DNA of 64,000 bases from assembly GCA_002238855.1 (NCBI GenBank), contig MPND01000003.1, forward strand, positions 85,418 to 149,417, in the 5' to 3' direction. Of this stretch, positions 51,207 through 60,568 are shown one piece after another (within the stretch, counting starts at the first letter, position 1; each line of letters begins with the position of its first letter). A program made the translations under genes and the position numbers. This DNA is from SAR202 cluster bacterium bin90. GTDB taxonomy: Bacteria; Chloroflexota; Dehalococcoidia; Lucifugimonadales; JADFKI01. The notes under the pieces are model-generated. The model had not been told where the DNA came from, made no database searches, and saw nothing but the letters and a program-made list of their open reading frames with translations.

Positions 51207-52709
51207 ATGACCTCACCGGGTTACATACTTGCAATTGACCAGGGAACGACAGGCACCACCGCCCTGTTGGTGGACGGCGGGGGTAAGGTCATCTGGCAGT
51301 CCTACCAGGAAATCACGCAGATTTATCCTCAGGCGGGCTGGGTTGAACACGACCCAAGCGAGATTTTCAACTCCGTAATTGACACCGTTGACGACCTTCT
51401 GGATGCCACTGAGATCAGCCCTCGCCAGCTTAACTCTATTGGCATAACTAACCAGCGTGAAACAACGATCATCTGGGAACGGAGCACCGGGAAGCCTGTC
51501 TCCAATGCAATCGTATGGCAGTGCCGCAGGACCGCTCCACTTTGCGATTCCCTGAAAGCTCGTGGACTCGAAGCCGTAGTAGCGGGCAAGACTGGCTTAC
51601 CAATTGACGCTTACTTCCCCGCAACTAAAATCCGTTGGATTCTTGATAATATCCCTAACGGACAGCTGAGAGCGGAACGCGGCGAGCTCGCATTTGGCAC
51701 CGTTGATACGTGGCTGCTCTGGAATCTCACCAACGGCACAGTCCATGCTACGGATGTCAGCAACGCATCTTGCTCTATGCTATACAACATCAACACCCTG
51801 GAATGGGACACCGACCTGCTCAATGAACTCAACATTCCGGCCACCACTCTTCCTTCGGTGTTGCCCTCCAGCACCACCTACGGCTACACCGGCGGCAACT
51901 TCTTCGCCGGACAGGCGATCCCGATAGCTAGCATGGTAGGTGATCAGCAGGCTGCACTCTTTGGGCAAGCTTGCTTCAAACCGGGTATGTCGAAGAATAC
52001 CTATGGCACCGGCTCGTTCATTCTAATCAACACAGGACCTGACCGAGTACGCTCCGAACACGGCCTCATGTCCATCATCGCCTGGGATCTAGGGGACGGT
52101 GTGACCTACGGCTTGGAGGGCAGCATCTTCTCCACCGGCGCGACTGTACAGTGGCTTCGCGACGGCTTGCAGATCATCGAAGAGTCCTCCGATGTTGAAG
52201 GACTAGCTGCGTCCGTTGAGGACAACGGAGGTGTCTATCTTGTGCCCGCCTTCACCGGATTGGCGGCACCACACTGGGATATGTACGCTCGCGGCACTAT
52301 AGTAGGTATAACATGCGGCACAGAGCGTGGTCACATTGCTCGTGCGGCACTTGAGTCAACCGCTTACCAGACGAGGGATGCGGTTGATGCCATGCAGAGT
52401 GACACTGGCTTGGAGATTCCTCTCCTACGAGTAGATGGTGGCGGCACAGCCAACGATCTCATGATGCAGTTCCAGGCGGACATCCTTGGCATTCCCATCG
52501 AGCGTCATGCCATTGCCGAAACTACCGCACTCGGCGCTGCCTATCTCGCCGGCCTCGCCACCGGCTTCTGGAAAGACACAGATGAAATCGCGGCCAACTG
52601 GGAGAGCGATAGACAATACATTCCATCTATGGGTGATAGCCAGCGCACACGTCTTTACGACGACTGGCAGCGCGCCGTAGGCCGCTCCAAGAATTGGCAA
52701 CAATCCTAA
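51207..52709 (+). CDS. glpK: Glycerol kinase
   Basis: Phosphorylates glycerol with ATP. 500 residues, family-typical. ILAIDQGTTGTTALLVDGGG begins the first ASKHA domain, QAGWVEHDPSEIFNSV and IGITNQRETTIIWERSTGKP follow, KNTYGTGSFILINTGP and GVYLVPAFTGLAAPHWDMYA mark the second, and LRVDGGGTANDLMMQFQADI completes it. No strong ribosome site precedes the ATG. No glycerol facilitator or glycerol-3-phosphate dehydrogenase is next to it. Confidence 0.97.
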   Translation: MTSPGYILAIDQGTTGTTALLVDGGGKVIWQSYQEITQIYPQAGWVEHDPSEIFNSVIDTVDDLLDATEISPRQLNSIGITNQRETTIIWERSTGKPVSNAIVWQCRRTAPLCDSLKARGLEAVVAGKTGLPIDAYFPATKIRWILDNIPNGQLRAERGELAFGTVDTWLLWNLTNGTVHATDVSNASCSMLYNINTLEWDTDLLNELNIPATTLPSVLPSSTTYGYTGGNFFAGQAIPIASMVGDQQAALFGQACFKPGMSKNTYGTGSFILINTGPDRVRSEHGLMSIIAWDLGDGVTYGLEGSIFSTGATVQWLRDGLQIIEESSDVEGLAASVEDNGGVYLVPAFTGLAAPHWDMYARGTIVGITCGTERGHIARAALESTAYQTRDAVDAMQSDTGLEIPLLRVDGGGTANDLMMQFQADILGIPIERHAIAETTALGAAYLAGLATGFWKDTDEIAANWESDRQYIPSMGDSQRTRLYDDWQRAVGRSKNWQQS

Positions 52710-52753
52710 TCCTATATGATCGATGCATGAAGTTTGATTTTAGGAGAGCGAAA

Positions 52754-53806
52754 ATGCCCACAATCCAGTCTGACCGACTACAAAACATCGCTGCGAAACT
52801 TCTGATGGGAGCGGGTGCGAGCGAAGAGGAAGCCGCCATCGTCTCCCGCCATTCAATCGGCGCCAACCTTGCGGGCCACGACTCGCATGGCATAATCCAG
52901 ATCCCCACATACATCGACCGGGTTAAGCGCGGTCACATCGTTCCCGGCGCACCCTTCGACATCATCCGCGAGTCATCAACCACAACAGTAATTGACGGCA
53001 ACTGGGGATTCGGCTATGTCGTTTCCGAGCGCGCCATGGAAATTACCATTCACAAGGCAAAGCAGCACGGCGTCGCCGCTGCCACCGTCTATCGCCAGAG
53101 CCACGTCGGAAGAGTCGCCGACTACCCCATCATGGCGGCTGGCGAGGATCTGATCGGAGTAATGACCGCCGACTCGGGCAGGTCGTCCAAAGGCGTCGTT
53201 CCATTCGGCGGACGCGAGCCGCGATTGGGCACGAATCCTATCTGCATAGCAATGCCCAGCAACCTCGAAGGCACGATGTTCATCGACATGGCTACTAGCG
53301 CAGTAGCCGCAGGCAAGCTGGGTGTCGCCGTTGCGCGGGGCGCATCTGTCCCGGAAGGCTGGATAATCGACAAAGACGGAAACCCTTCAACCGACCCTAC
53401 TGACCTCCGAAACGGGGGCGCGGTCCTCCCGCTTGGCGGCCCCGAAGGGCACAAGGGCTACGGCCTGTCAGTAATGGTCGAGATACTCTCCGGAATACTC
53501 ACGGGGTTGGGCTTTGGCCACGACCCTTCAGGCCGGCACAACGACGGTTGCTTCCTTGCCGCATTCAATGTGGACGCCTTCCGGCCTGTTGAAGACTTCA
53601 AGCAGGAAGTAACCGAGTTTGCTCAATATCTCAAGAGCACACCCACAGCGGCCGGCTTCTCCGAAGTCTTCTACCCCGGCGAACTCGAACACATCAGAGA
53701 GAAGGCTCTTCTCAGCGAAGGCATCTCCATAGAAGACGCCACTTGGGACGCTCTCAGAGCCCTGGCAGACGAATATGGCCTCACAGAATCGCTCGACATG
53801 GCATAA
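52754..53806 (+). CDS. Ldh-family (malate/L-lactate type) NAD(P)-dependent oxidoreductase
   Basis: About 350 residues of the second malate/L-lactate dehydrogenase family. GANLAGHDSHGIIQIPTYID holds the catalytic His, followed by VIDGNWGFGYVVSERAMEI, HGVAAATVYRQSHVGRVADY, FGGREPRLGTNPICIAMP and GHKGYGLSVMVEILSGILTG. Members act on malate, ureidoglycolate, sulfolactate and other 2-hydroxy acids; this one's substrate is unknown. Start is ATG 52754 with GGAG 7 nt before. An in-frame ATG at 52694 overlaps glpK. Followed by a strong terminator hairpin. Confidence 0.92.
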   Translation: MPTIQSDRLQNIAAKLLMGAGASEEEAAIVSRHSIGANLAGHDSHGIIQIPTYIDRVKRGHIVPGAPFDIIRESSTTTVIDGNWGFGYVVSERAMEITIHKAKQHGVAAATVYRQSHVGRVADYPIMAAGEDLIGVMTADSGRSSKGVVPFGGREPRLGTNPICIAMPSNLEGTMFIDMATSAVAAGKLGVAVARGASVPEGWIIDKDGNPSTDPTDLRNGGAVLPLGGPEGHKGYGLSVMVEILSGILTGLGFGHDPSGRHNDGCFLAAFNVDAFRPVEDFKQEVTEFAQYLKSTPTAAGFSEVFYPGELEHIREKALLSEGISIEDATWDALRALADEYGLTESLDMA

Positions 53807-53827
53807 GTTGCGACTTAGCGGAACCAC

Positions 53828-53854
53828 GGAAGGCGGTCCTACGATCCGCCTTCC
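53828..53854 (+). terminator. Intrinsic terminator after the Ldh-family gene
   Basis: A perfect 9-bp stem GGAAGGCGG/CCGCCTTCC with a 9-nt loop, 21 nt after the stop, followed by CTACCCTTTTCC. It lies exactly between two convergent genes; the T-run favours the plus strand. Confidence 0.75.
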
Positions 53855-54079
53855 CTACCCTTTTCCGCGTCTCTCGCGCCTTAACACCATCTCCAGAATT
53901 ACTGTCAGAACGGCAGCAGTGCTAACTTTTATCCAACCTAGCGGCGTCACTTCATCGTTATAGCCACTGGGGACGGACATGATGTCTTCACCTCGCACGC
54001 AGTCGATACCGGTACTGACCAGAAACCATAGAACCAGAAATCTGAGAAACCACATCTTATCTGTTATCTGCCGTGCCAT
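53855..54079 (-). CDS. Small two-helix membrane protein
   Basis: 74 residues, unrecognised. Two hydrophobic stretches, MWFLRFLVLWFLVSTGIDCV (about 9-28) and IKVSTAAVLTVILEMVL near the end, are separated by a polar loop with DEVTPLGW; the C-terminus is basic (RRERRGKG). The ATG begins 1 nt after the stop of the M14 peptidase gene, so translation would be coupled. A longer frame from 54190 overlaps the peptidase gene and is unlikely. It could anchor or assist the peptidase, which lacks its own signal. Modest confidence. Confidence 0.55.
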   Translation of the reverse strand: MARQITDKMWFLRFLVLWFLVSTGIDCVRGEDIMSVPSGYNDEVTPLGWIKVSTAAVLTVILEMVLRRERRGKG

Positions 54080-54080
54080 C

Positions 54081-56594
54081 CTAAGCGTAGGCACTTCCAA
54101 ACAGTGCATTGAAAAGGAGCTTATAGGTCCCTCGCGCCTGCGCCCTGAAGTGGGGCCTGAACCCGAATAACACGACCTCCCCTTCGCCAAGAGGCACGCT
54201 CGCGAGCGCTGTCCTGTTGTACAGCTTCTCCGGACCTATGAGCATCCCGCTGAAGAGGGGATTACGGAGCGGGTATTTTGCGACCACCCTTCCTCTCCGG
54301 ATGTCAAACGCGGGCCCGTCATAGAACATCACCGCGGCGAGTCTTGGCATTCCGAAAGCCATCGGATGCCCCGCGTCCAGCAGAACCGCCAGCAGGCTTC
54401 CGGGACAATAAAAGTCCGACCGTTTCAGGTCAGCCAATACATTCCTCACGGGCAAATCAAGGTGTCGTATCGCATATCTGGCTGATCCGTCCCAGGTAAC
54501 GAGGGTTCCCCCTTGCTCCACGAATTCTCGCAGTCTTTCCGCGCCCTGCTCCCCTAAACCACCTGAATAATCGGGGTGGTAGTACGATTCTCTATGACCC
54601 CAGTGAATGTGCCGCACCTGCTGATGGGGCAGAAGGATCGCATCAAATCGTTCCCGTAGGCTACCCTCTCTCATTTGCTCGTTCACGACCGAGTCGTAGT
54701 CGAAGCCGTATTCGTCCAAAACATAGCGCGTCCACCCCTCCTCAACGGAAGCGATGTAGCTCTTGTAAACGCCGATGCGTGGCTTCTTCATTTCTCGATT
54801 TGGAACATCGGGCATCTCATCCAGCGCGTGAAAAAGCCCTGCAGCCGTGCCGGAAAACAGATCGTCCACTCTTCCGGTATTTTCAACGACGAACGCTCCT
54901 TGCCCAATTGACACGCCATCAATCGTTGTCGGCTCCCAAAGGCGTGAAACAGCCGCACCTGAAGACAGCGCCGCATTGACCAAGTGTGCGCTCGCATTCG
55001 ACTCTGGAGGAATTACACAGTACTGTGATTGCAATCGCCCACCAGAGCATTGCTTAGCAACAGAGACTCCTGTGCGTGACTTATCAAGCGGCATCGAAGA
55101 GTCGCCCTCTTTGAGCAATCTGGTCCGTGCCGCGAACCGTCCCCTGATCTCGTATGTGTTCACGCCCATATTTATTGGCATGCAATGCGCGGTAACATCG
55201 TACGGGGCCTTGGGGGGCCCGCCTGAATGGGTAAGCAATTGAGGATATTCTTGCTGCTCCAGCAGCGTCTTCGCAAACGACCAGTATGGTTGACCTCTGA
55301 GTATAACTCGCGAACCGGCTGCGAACGGGTGACCATCAGCGCTGAAAGACTCCGTCGCTTCATGCACCTCCACCATTCCCATCCGCAGCGCATCCAATAG
55401 CTCTGCAGCCGCGCCATGGTCATGCTGTTGTGTCGGAATGACGAAGGCAAACGGTGGCCCACTTTGCTCGGTCGCGTTCTTGCCTACCTGGTAGAAGTTC
55501 CCTACCAGTGTCTCTCGGAGGCGGGCCGAATGGCTCAAGCACGACATTGCGGCCGCCAGATCGTATTCAACAATGTCCTCTAGTCGCCAGGTGCCACCCT
55601 TCCACGGCAGAGGATGGTTCCAGGTTACTTCTGTGGGATTCTCTCCCCTGTCGGACTGCAGGTCACGTTCCGGCACCTTGACAGGGGTGGCGATGCGTAC
55701 ACCGGCTGCCTCCGTAAGCATACGTATCCCGCCATGATACTGCTGGTATGAGCGATTGGGGCTGTACGCGTCGTAAACCACATTCATCGCGACCCCAGCT
55801 TTGCCCTGGGCGGTAAGGTCAGCTGCAATCGCTGCTCCGAGCATTGCGCTTTCGGCGTTCAGAATCGCATCGACATTCGGCCCCATAGGGTCAACAAAAG
55901 GCGGCACCATCATCCTGACGCCGTTGGAGCGCGTCTGATGCATGTCAAGGACGACATGCGGACGCCACGCATTGAAGCAGTGCTCAGTCACATTGCGTGT
56001 TTCCTGCTGCGTAAACATGAACCAGTCGCGATTATTATCGTGGCCTGTGTAGTGCTGGTAGAGGAATGGCGGCATTACGCCTTCGTAGGACTCTCCAAGA
56101 GTGCTCTCATACCATTCCTTTACATCGATGAGACCGTCCGGATTGGCGCTCGGCACCAGCAGCAGTATCACGTTGTCCAGAATACTATGAACCCATTGAG
56201 ACTTGGATGTTGCCAACCGGTGCGCGAGAAGTAGTGACATCTGGGTAGCCCCGACCTCTGTGGCATGAATGCTGCATGTGATGGCGACCACCACCTTCCC
56301 GCTTGCAATCAACTCCGCTGCCTCGGCATTGTCCTCAATGGTACGAGGATCTGCTAATCTCCCTTGTATCGTCTTGTACTCGTCTAAGCGGCCCAAATTC
56401 CGCGGAGAAGAGATGATCGCCATCAGGAATGGATTGTCCTTCGTACTACGCCCAATTTCAATAGTCTGAACCCGTTCTGATTGCTCTCCAAGTATCTTGA
56501 AATAGGCGACTATCGCCTCCCATCCTCCAAGCTTTCTGTCTTCTCCAACCTCGAATCCAAGATGCTCAGCAGGTGTCGGTATTGATTTCTCCAT
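54081..56594 (-). CDS. M14-family zinc carboxypeptidase with C-terminal amidotransferase-like domain
   Basis: 837 residues. The zinc ligands are His and Glu in TCSIHATEVGATQMSLLL and His in HVVLDMHQTRSNGVRMM. The probable catalytic Glu is in GGIRMLTEAAGVRIATP. Residues about 585-830 form a second domain of class I glutamine amidotransferase-like fold: KPRIGVYKSYIASVEEGWTR, FVEQGGTLVTWDGSARYAI and VVLFGFRPHFRAQARGTYKL. No signal peptide is evident, unlike many homologues. Twice the size of classic carboxypeptidases, but such large forms occur in this family. Followed by the small membrane protein gene. Confidence 0.9.
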   Translation of the reverse strand: MEKSIPTPAEHLGFEVGEDRKLGGWEAIVAYFKILGEQSERVQTIEIGRSTKDNPFLMAIISSPRNLGRLDEYKTIQGRLADPRTIEDNAEAAELIASGKVVVAITCSIHATEVGATQMSLLLAHRLATSKSQWVHSILDNVILLLVPSANPDGLIDVKEWYESTLGESYEGVMPPFLYQHYTGHDNNRDWFMFTQQETRNVTEHCFNAWRPHVVLDMHQTRSNGVRMMVPPFVDPMGPNVDAILNAESAMLGAAIAADLTAQGKAGVAMNVVYDAYSPNRSYQQYHGGIRMLTEAAGVRIATPVKVPERDLQSDRGENPTEVTWNHPLPWKGGTWRLEDIVEYDLAAAMSCLSHSARLRETLVGNFYQVGKNATEQSGPPFAFVIPTQQHDHGAAAELLDALRMGMVEVHEATESFSADGHPFAAGSRVILRGQPYWSFAKTLLEQQEYPQLLTHSGGPPKAPYDVTAHCMPINMGVNTYEIRGRFAARTRLLKEGDSSMPLDKSRTGVSVAKQCSGGRLQSQYCVIPPESNASAHLVNAALSSGAAVSRLWEPTTIDGVSIGQGAFVVENTGRVDDLFSGTAAGLFHALDEMPDVPNREMKKPRIGVYKSYIASVEEGWTRYVLDEYGFDYDSVVNEQMREGSLRERFDAILLPHQQVRHIHWGHRESYYHPDYSGGLGEQGAERLREFVEQGGTLVTWDGSARYAIRHLDLPVRNVLADLKRSDFYCPGSLLAVLLDAGHPMAFGMPRLAAVMFYDGPAFDIRRGRVVAKYPLRNPLFSGMLIGPEKLYNRTALASVPLGEGEVVLFGFRPHFRAQARGTYKLLFNALFGSAYA

Positions 56595-56672
56595 AATTTT
56601 CTGACTATCCTGTTAGATAATTCCAATCGGCCCGGTTTCCACCCGATAGCATACAACAATGGAGGATAAGCC

Positions 56673-57146
56673 ATGTCAGAAAAGCGCTACTGGCTCATGA
56701 AGTCCGAACCCAACGCCTACTCCTTCTCCGACCTCATGAATGAAGAGGGCAGCACAGCAGAATGGGACGGAGTGCGTAATTACCAGGCGCGCAACACGAT
56801 GCGTGACGACATGAAGACTGGCGATGGCGTGATTTTCTACCATTCCAACGCAAAGCCACCAGGGGCGGTTGGCACAGCCGAGATAGTTCGTGAAGGCTAT
56901 CCCGACTTTACCGCATGGGATCCCGACTCCGAACATCCGGATCCAAAGAGCACGCCCGACAATCCGATCTGGTATATGGTGGACATCAAGGCAGTTGACG
57001 AATTCAAGCGTCTCGTCCCGCTGAGAGAGATCAAAGCGACACCTGGATTGGAAGAAATGCCCCTCGTCAAGAACTCACGCCTTTCGGTCCAGCCTGTCAC
57101 CAAGCCGGAATGGGACATTATTCTCGCACTAGGCGACCAGGACTGA
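56673..57146 (+). CDS. EVE-domain protein
   Basis: 157 residues of a single EVE (PUA-like) domain: YWLMKSEPNAYSFSDLMNE, WDGVRNYQARNTMRDDMKTG, GVIFYHSNAKPPGAVGTAEI and PIWYMVDIKAVDEFKRLVPL. Family proteins bind modified bases in DNA or RNA and may act in restriction or RNA modification. GGAGG lies 8 nt before the ATG. No restriction gene is nearby. Divergent from the M14 peptidase gene. Confidence 0.94.
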   Translation: MSEKRYWLMKSEPNAYSFSDLMNEEGSTAEWDGVRNYQARNTMRDDMKTGDGVIFYHSNAKPPGAVGTAEIVREGYPDFTAWDPDSEHPDPKSTPDNPIWYMVDIKAVDEFKRLVPLREIKATPGLEEMPLVKNSRLSVQPVTKPEWDIILALGDQD

Positions 57147-57261
57147 CGTCGACTCCGGCTGCAGCAAGCCTTGATTACCGCCAGGCAAAGACAGAGTCGT
57201 GGGGCTCAGCGATACAGGCGCGATCTCCGCATGAAGGTCGAAGAATGAAGTGATAGAGCCG

Positions 57262-57783
57262 ATGAAACCATTAATTTCGCTTTCCTCCGTCGTACTGCTC
57301 ACCGTATCCGCCTGCATCCCAGGTACGCCACTAGGACAGGCAACCCATGCTGACAGACTCGAGATTCTGACGACGCTCCAAGATCGATCCTTCCGTATGT
57401 TCAAGCCATCCGTGGACTCGGAGATGAGAAAGAGCGTTATCCTTGATTTCTTCGGTCCAGTGAGGATGTGGGCGCAATATGCCGTTGGCGATCATGCCAT
57501 TGACGAGTGGGAGATTGTCGCCCACGACTATCGTATAGAAAGGAACGACGACTTTTCGGAGGTCATCATACACCTGGAAGGAGCCTATACCAGGCGCATT
57601 CTACCCAGCGACTGCGAAGACTGTATACCAACCGTTGGCGTTTCCATTTCCATTAGAGATCTGTTCCGACATGACAAGATCGCATTCAAGGTGAACGACC
57701 CGAACAGTGTTTTGCCTACACCATTCCCCATATTCAATTCGTGGACCAGATTCCCCGAGGACGAGTACCTCAACGGAGGATAG
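57262..57783 (+). CDS. Predicted lipoprotein of unknown function
   Basis: About 173 residues. The N-terminus is a lipoprotein signal: a Lys, a hydrophobic run (PLISLSSVVLLTVSA) and Cys18 in a TVSAC lipobox. The mature part is mixed polar with IVAHDYRIERNDDFSEVIIH and a Cys pair in DCEDCIP. No family recognised. The start could also be GTG 57250. There is no strong ribosome site. Lies 115 nt after the EVE gene and about 170 nt before the MFS gene. Confidence 0.65.
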   Translation: MKPLISLSSVVLLTVSACIPGTPLGQATHADRLEILTTLQDRSFRMFKPSVDSEMRKSVILDFFGPVRMWAQYAVGDHAIDEWEIVAHDYRIERNDDFSEVIIHLEGAYTRRILPSDCEDCIPTVGVSISIRDLFRHDKIAFKVNDPNSVLPTPFPIFNSWTRFPEDEYLNGG

Positions 57784-57952
57784 AGCTGGAATCAACATCT
57801 AAGTTTCAAAGGGTGCGCCAAATGCCTCCCCGCTGAGTGCCTCCACTTCGATGTCGTCTTGACATACGGTTCCTGTAATGACACCATCGCACTGAATCTG
57901 GCGCTCACACTTGCGTCACAAGTTATTGCCACTTTGCAAAGGGTCCCCTGTC

Positions 57953-59338
57953 ATGCAACATCAGCACCACCCCAGCGGGGAACACGAACACGCTCACAAT
58001 GACGAGCAGGACGATAGCCACGGAAATCACCAAGGGTTGCGAGGCAGGGGCGGCTTCATTATCTCAGGTCTTACCGGAGGGCACGGCGTCTTCCACTGGT
58101 TCACGCAGAGCTTCATCGCAATGCTGCCTGAAGTCCAGGCTGCCTTCGCGCTAAGTGGCGTTGGAGTCGGCGGCATCACCTCCATTAGAGAACTTGTCTC
58201 CGGTATCGTAACGCTACCCGGCGGCATTATAGCCGATGCACTGCGAAAGTATTGGGGTCTCGTCCTTGCCTTGTGTATGGCAGTCTTCGGTGTTGGCTGG
58301 TTGATAATTGGCGTCGCACCCAACTACTACATTTTGCTGCTTGGCATGGCGGTAGTGGCTCTTGCAGCATCCATCTGGCACCTGCCCGCAATGGCGTCCC
58401 TGTCGCACCACTTCTCGCACCGCAAGGGCACAGCCCTCTCATTCCATGGCGTTGGCGGCCAATTAGGCGATGTCCTCGCCCCTCCCGTGACCGGATTTCT
58501 GCTCGCCTTCCTTGCCTGGAGGGGCATCATCAGCATCTACGCTGTGATACCCATATTACTCGCATTACTCGTCTACTGGGCATTCAAGAACATTGGCAGG
58601 ACTGGAGGAGACGATGGCGCCGAAAGGCAGGGCCTCCAGATGCAGGCAACCAAGCGTGTTCTCCGGAACCCGATTCTATGGATTGTCGCATTTGTTGGCG
58701 GAATAAGGGGCATGGCTTTCATCGGACTTATAACCTTCTTCATTATCTTCTTGAACGACCTTGGTCTTGCTCTGGACGGCAAGCCATTCGCAGTAGAATT
58801 AACTATTCCGTCGCTCTTCTCCATATCACTTGGAGAATTCGAAATGACCACATTCGTCCGAAACCTGCACTTTGGATTGCTGCTCGCGGTTGGGATTGTG
58901 TCTACGCCCGTAGTAGGATGGCTCTCTGACATATTCGGCAGGAAGGCTGTGCTAGTGCCTGGCTTGCTGTTGCTTGCCGTCCTCTCGTACCTGCTTGGTA
59001 ACTCCGTCCCCGGTCTTGGTCTGATTGTCATAATCGCTCTGATGGGCACATTCCTGTACGGCGACCAGCCTATCCTCACCGCCTTGGCTCTAGATGTTGC
59101 CGGTGACGAAGTCCCCACCACAGTCCTGGGAATCCTGTCTCTCGAACGCTTTTTGCTTAGTTTCGCATCCCCACTCATCGCGGGCGCGCTCTACGACAAT
59201 GGCTTCGCATTCGGCGGCATCGACCTCAACGGTCCCCAAGCCACATTCACTTATGTCGCTGTCCTCTTCCTGATTGGTGCGCTGATTTTACTCTTCATTC
59301 CATTGCCGCGACCCTCACATCAGGCAGACCACCACTGA
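57953..59338 (+). CDS. MFS transporter with His-rich cytoplasmic N-terminus
   Basis: About 461 residues and 12 predicted helices (for example FGVGWLIIGVAPNYYILLLG and AVIPILLALLVYWAF). The first 30 residues are rich in His, Asp and Glu (QHQHHPSGEHEHAHNDEQDD), like metal-binding tails of metal carriers. The family block HFSHRKGTALSFHGVGGQLG follows TM5. The central loop is RTGGDDGAERQGLQMQAT. Start is ATG 57953, with AAAGGG about 8 nt upstream; ATG 57911 is an alternative. Substrate unknown; metal sensing is inferred only from the tail. Confidence 0.87.
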   Translation: MQHQHHPSGEHEHAHNDEQDDSHGNHQGLRGRGGFIISGLTGGHGVFHWFTQSFIAMLPEVQAAFALSGVGVGGITSIRELVSGIVTLPGGIIADALRKYWGLVLALCMAVFGVGWLIIGVAPNYYILLLGMAVVALAASIWHLPAMASLSHHFSHRKGTALSFHGVGGQLGDVLAPPVTGFLLAFLAWRGIISIYAVIPILLALLVYWAFKNIGRTGGDDGAERQGLQMQATKRVLRNPILWIVAFVGGIRGMAFIGLITFFIIFLNDLGLALDGKPFAVELTIPSLFSISLGEFEMTTFVRNLHFGLLLAVGIVSTPVVGWLSDIFGRKAVLVPGLLLLAVLSYLLGNSVPGLGLIVIIALMGTFLYGDQPILTALALDVAGDEVPTTVLGILSLERFLLSFASPLIAGALYDNGFAFGGIDLNGPQATFTYVAVLFLIGALILLFIPLPRPSHQADHH

Positions 59339-59370
59339 CCCCATCCACGGAGCATGTGAAAAATACCCAA

Positions 59371-59399
59371 ACGGGATACAAAGGCATATAATATCCCGT
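59371..59399 (+). promoter_or_regulatory. leuB promoter with palindrome around the -10
   Basis: TATAAT at 59387-59392 lies within an inverted repeat ACGGGATA/TATCCCGT (59371-59378 and 59392-59399, 13-nt spacer). No -35 match is seen. A dimeric regulator bound here would cover the promoter, so it looks like an operator. Confidence 0.5.
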
Positions 59400-59439
59400 G
59401 CGATATTGTGCGCCTAAACCAAACCCTTGGGAGTAATCA

Positions 59440-60537
59440 ATGAACTATTCAATTACGGTTCTGCCGGGTGACGGCATAGGTCCCGAAGTGGTAGCCGAAG
59501 CGGTCAAGGTCCTGAACGCTGTCGGTAATCGCTTTGGCCATACCTTCGACGCGAGCTACGGCAGAGTCGGCGGCAACGCTATTGACGAATTCGGCACGCC
59601 ATTGCCGGAAGAAACAGTCGAAATGTGTGGCGAAACAGACGGCATATTGTTTGGTGCGGTCGGCGGCCCCAAATGGGACGATCCACGCGCACCAACTCGC
59701 CCTGAAGACGGCATCCTCGCCATTCGCAAGAGCCTGGGTCTGTTCGCAAACCTGCGCCCGGTCAAGGTCTATCCACAGCTCGTAAACTCTAGCCCCATCA
59801 AGCCGCATCTCCTGGAAGGCGTAGATATGATCATTGTTCGGGAGTTGACAGGCGGGCTGTACTTCGCCAAGCCCAAGAAGCGATGGGATACGTCCCGAGG
59901 GCGGCGTGGCGTGGATACGCTCAAATACACTGAGCAGGAAATAGAGCGCATCGTGAGGGTCGGATTCGAACTCGCGCAGGCACGCCGCAAGCGCCTAACA
60001 TCAGTGGACAAGGCGAATGTACTCGAGACCGGCAGGCTGTGGCGAGAGATCGCAACCGAAGTCGCCGAAGATTACCCGGACGTCGAACTCGAGCATGTCC
60101 TCGTTGACGCGGCATCCATGCAGCTCATCAATAACCCGGCCCACTTCGATGTAATCGTCGCCGAGAACACTTTCGGCGACATCCTTACGGACGAAGCATC
60201 AGTACTCGCGGGTTCGATGGGAATGCTCCCATCTGCAAGCCTATCGGGGCTACCCAAGTCCAATGGTAGGGGCCGACGGCCGGTAAGTCTATATGAGCCA
60301 ATCCATGGCAGCGCTCCCGACATCGCAGGACAGGGCATCGCAAACCCCATCGGTACGATCCTGAGCATGGCCTCCATGCTTAGGTACTCACTAGGTCTTG
60401 ATGACGAAGCAGAGGCTGTTGAGCAGTCGGTCGAGGGGGTCCTCGCGGAAGGTTACCGTACTCCAGACATCGCAGGAGATGGTGACGAAGTTTACGGGAC
60501 AACCGAAATGGGAGGCGTCATAGCCGGTCGAATATAG
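59440..60537 (+). CDS. leuB: 3-Isopropylmalate dehydrogenase
   Basis: Oxidative decarboxylation step of leucine synthesis. 365 residues. [34 protein letters not shown] and [10 protein letters not shown] give the LeuB-type substrate site; [40 protein letters not shown] and [20 protein letters not shown] bear the catalytic Lys and the Mg-binding Asp residues. GGAG lies about 7 nt before the ATG. LeuA, LeuC and LeuD are not nearby; the related tartrate and homoisocitrate dehydrogenases are less likely. Confidence 0.95.
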   Translation: MNYSITVLPGDGIGPEVVAEAVKVLNAVGNRFGHTFDASYGRVGGNAIDEFGTPLPEETVEMCGETDGILFGAVGGPKWDDPRAPTRPEDGILAIRKSLGLFANLRPVKVYPQLVNSSPIKPHLLEGVDMIIVRELTGGLYFAKPKKRWDTSRGRRGVDTLKYTEQEIERIVRVGFELAQARRKRLTSVDKANVLETGRLWREIATEVAEDYPDVELEHVLVDAASMQLINNPAHFDVIVAENTFGDILTDEASVLAGSMGMLPSASLSGLPKSNGRGRRPVSLYEPIHGSAPDIAGQGIANPIGTILSMASMLRYSLGLDDEAEAVEQSVEGVLAEGYRTPDIAGDGDEVYGTTEMGGVIAGRI

Positions 60538-60568
60538 AGCAGACTCGGACTGTTCCTAAGGTGGCGCA

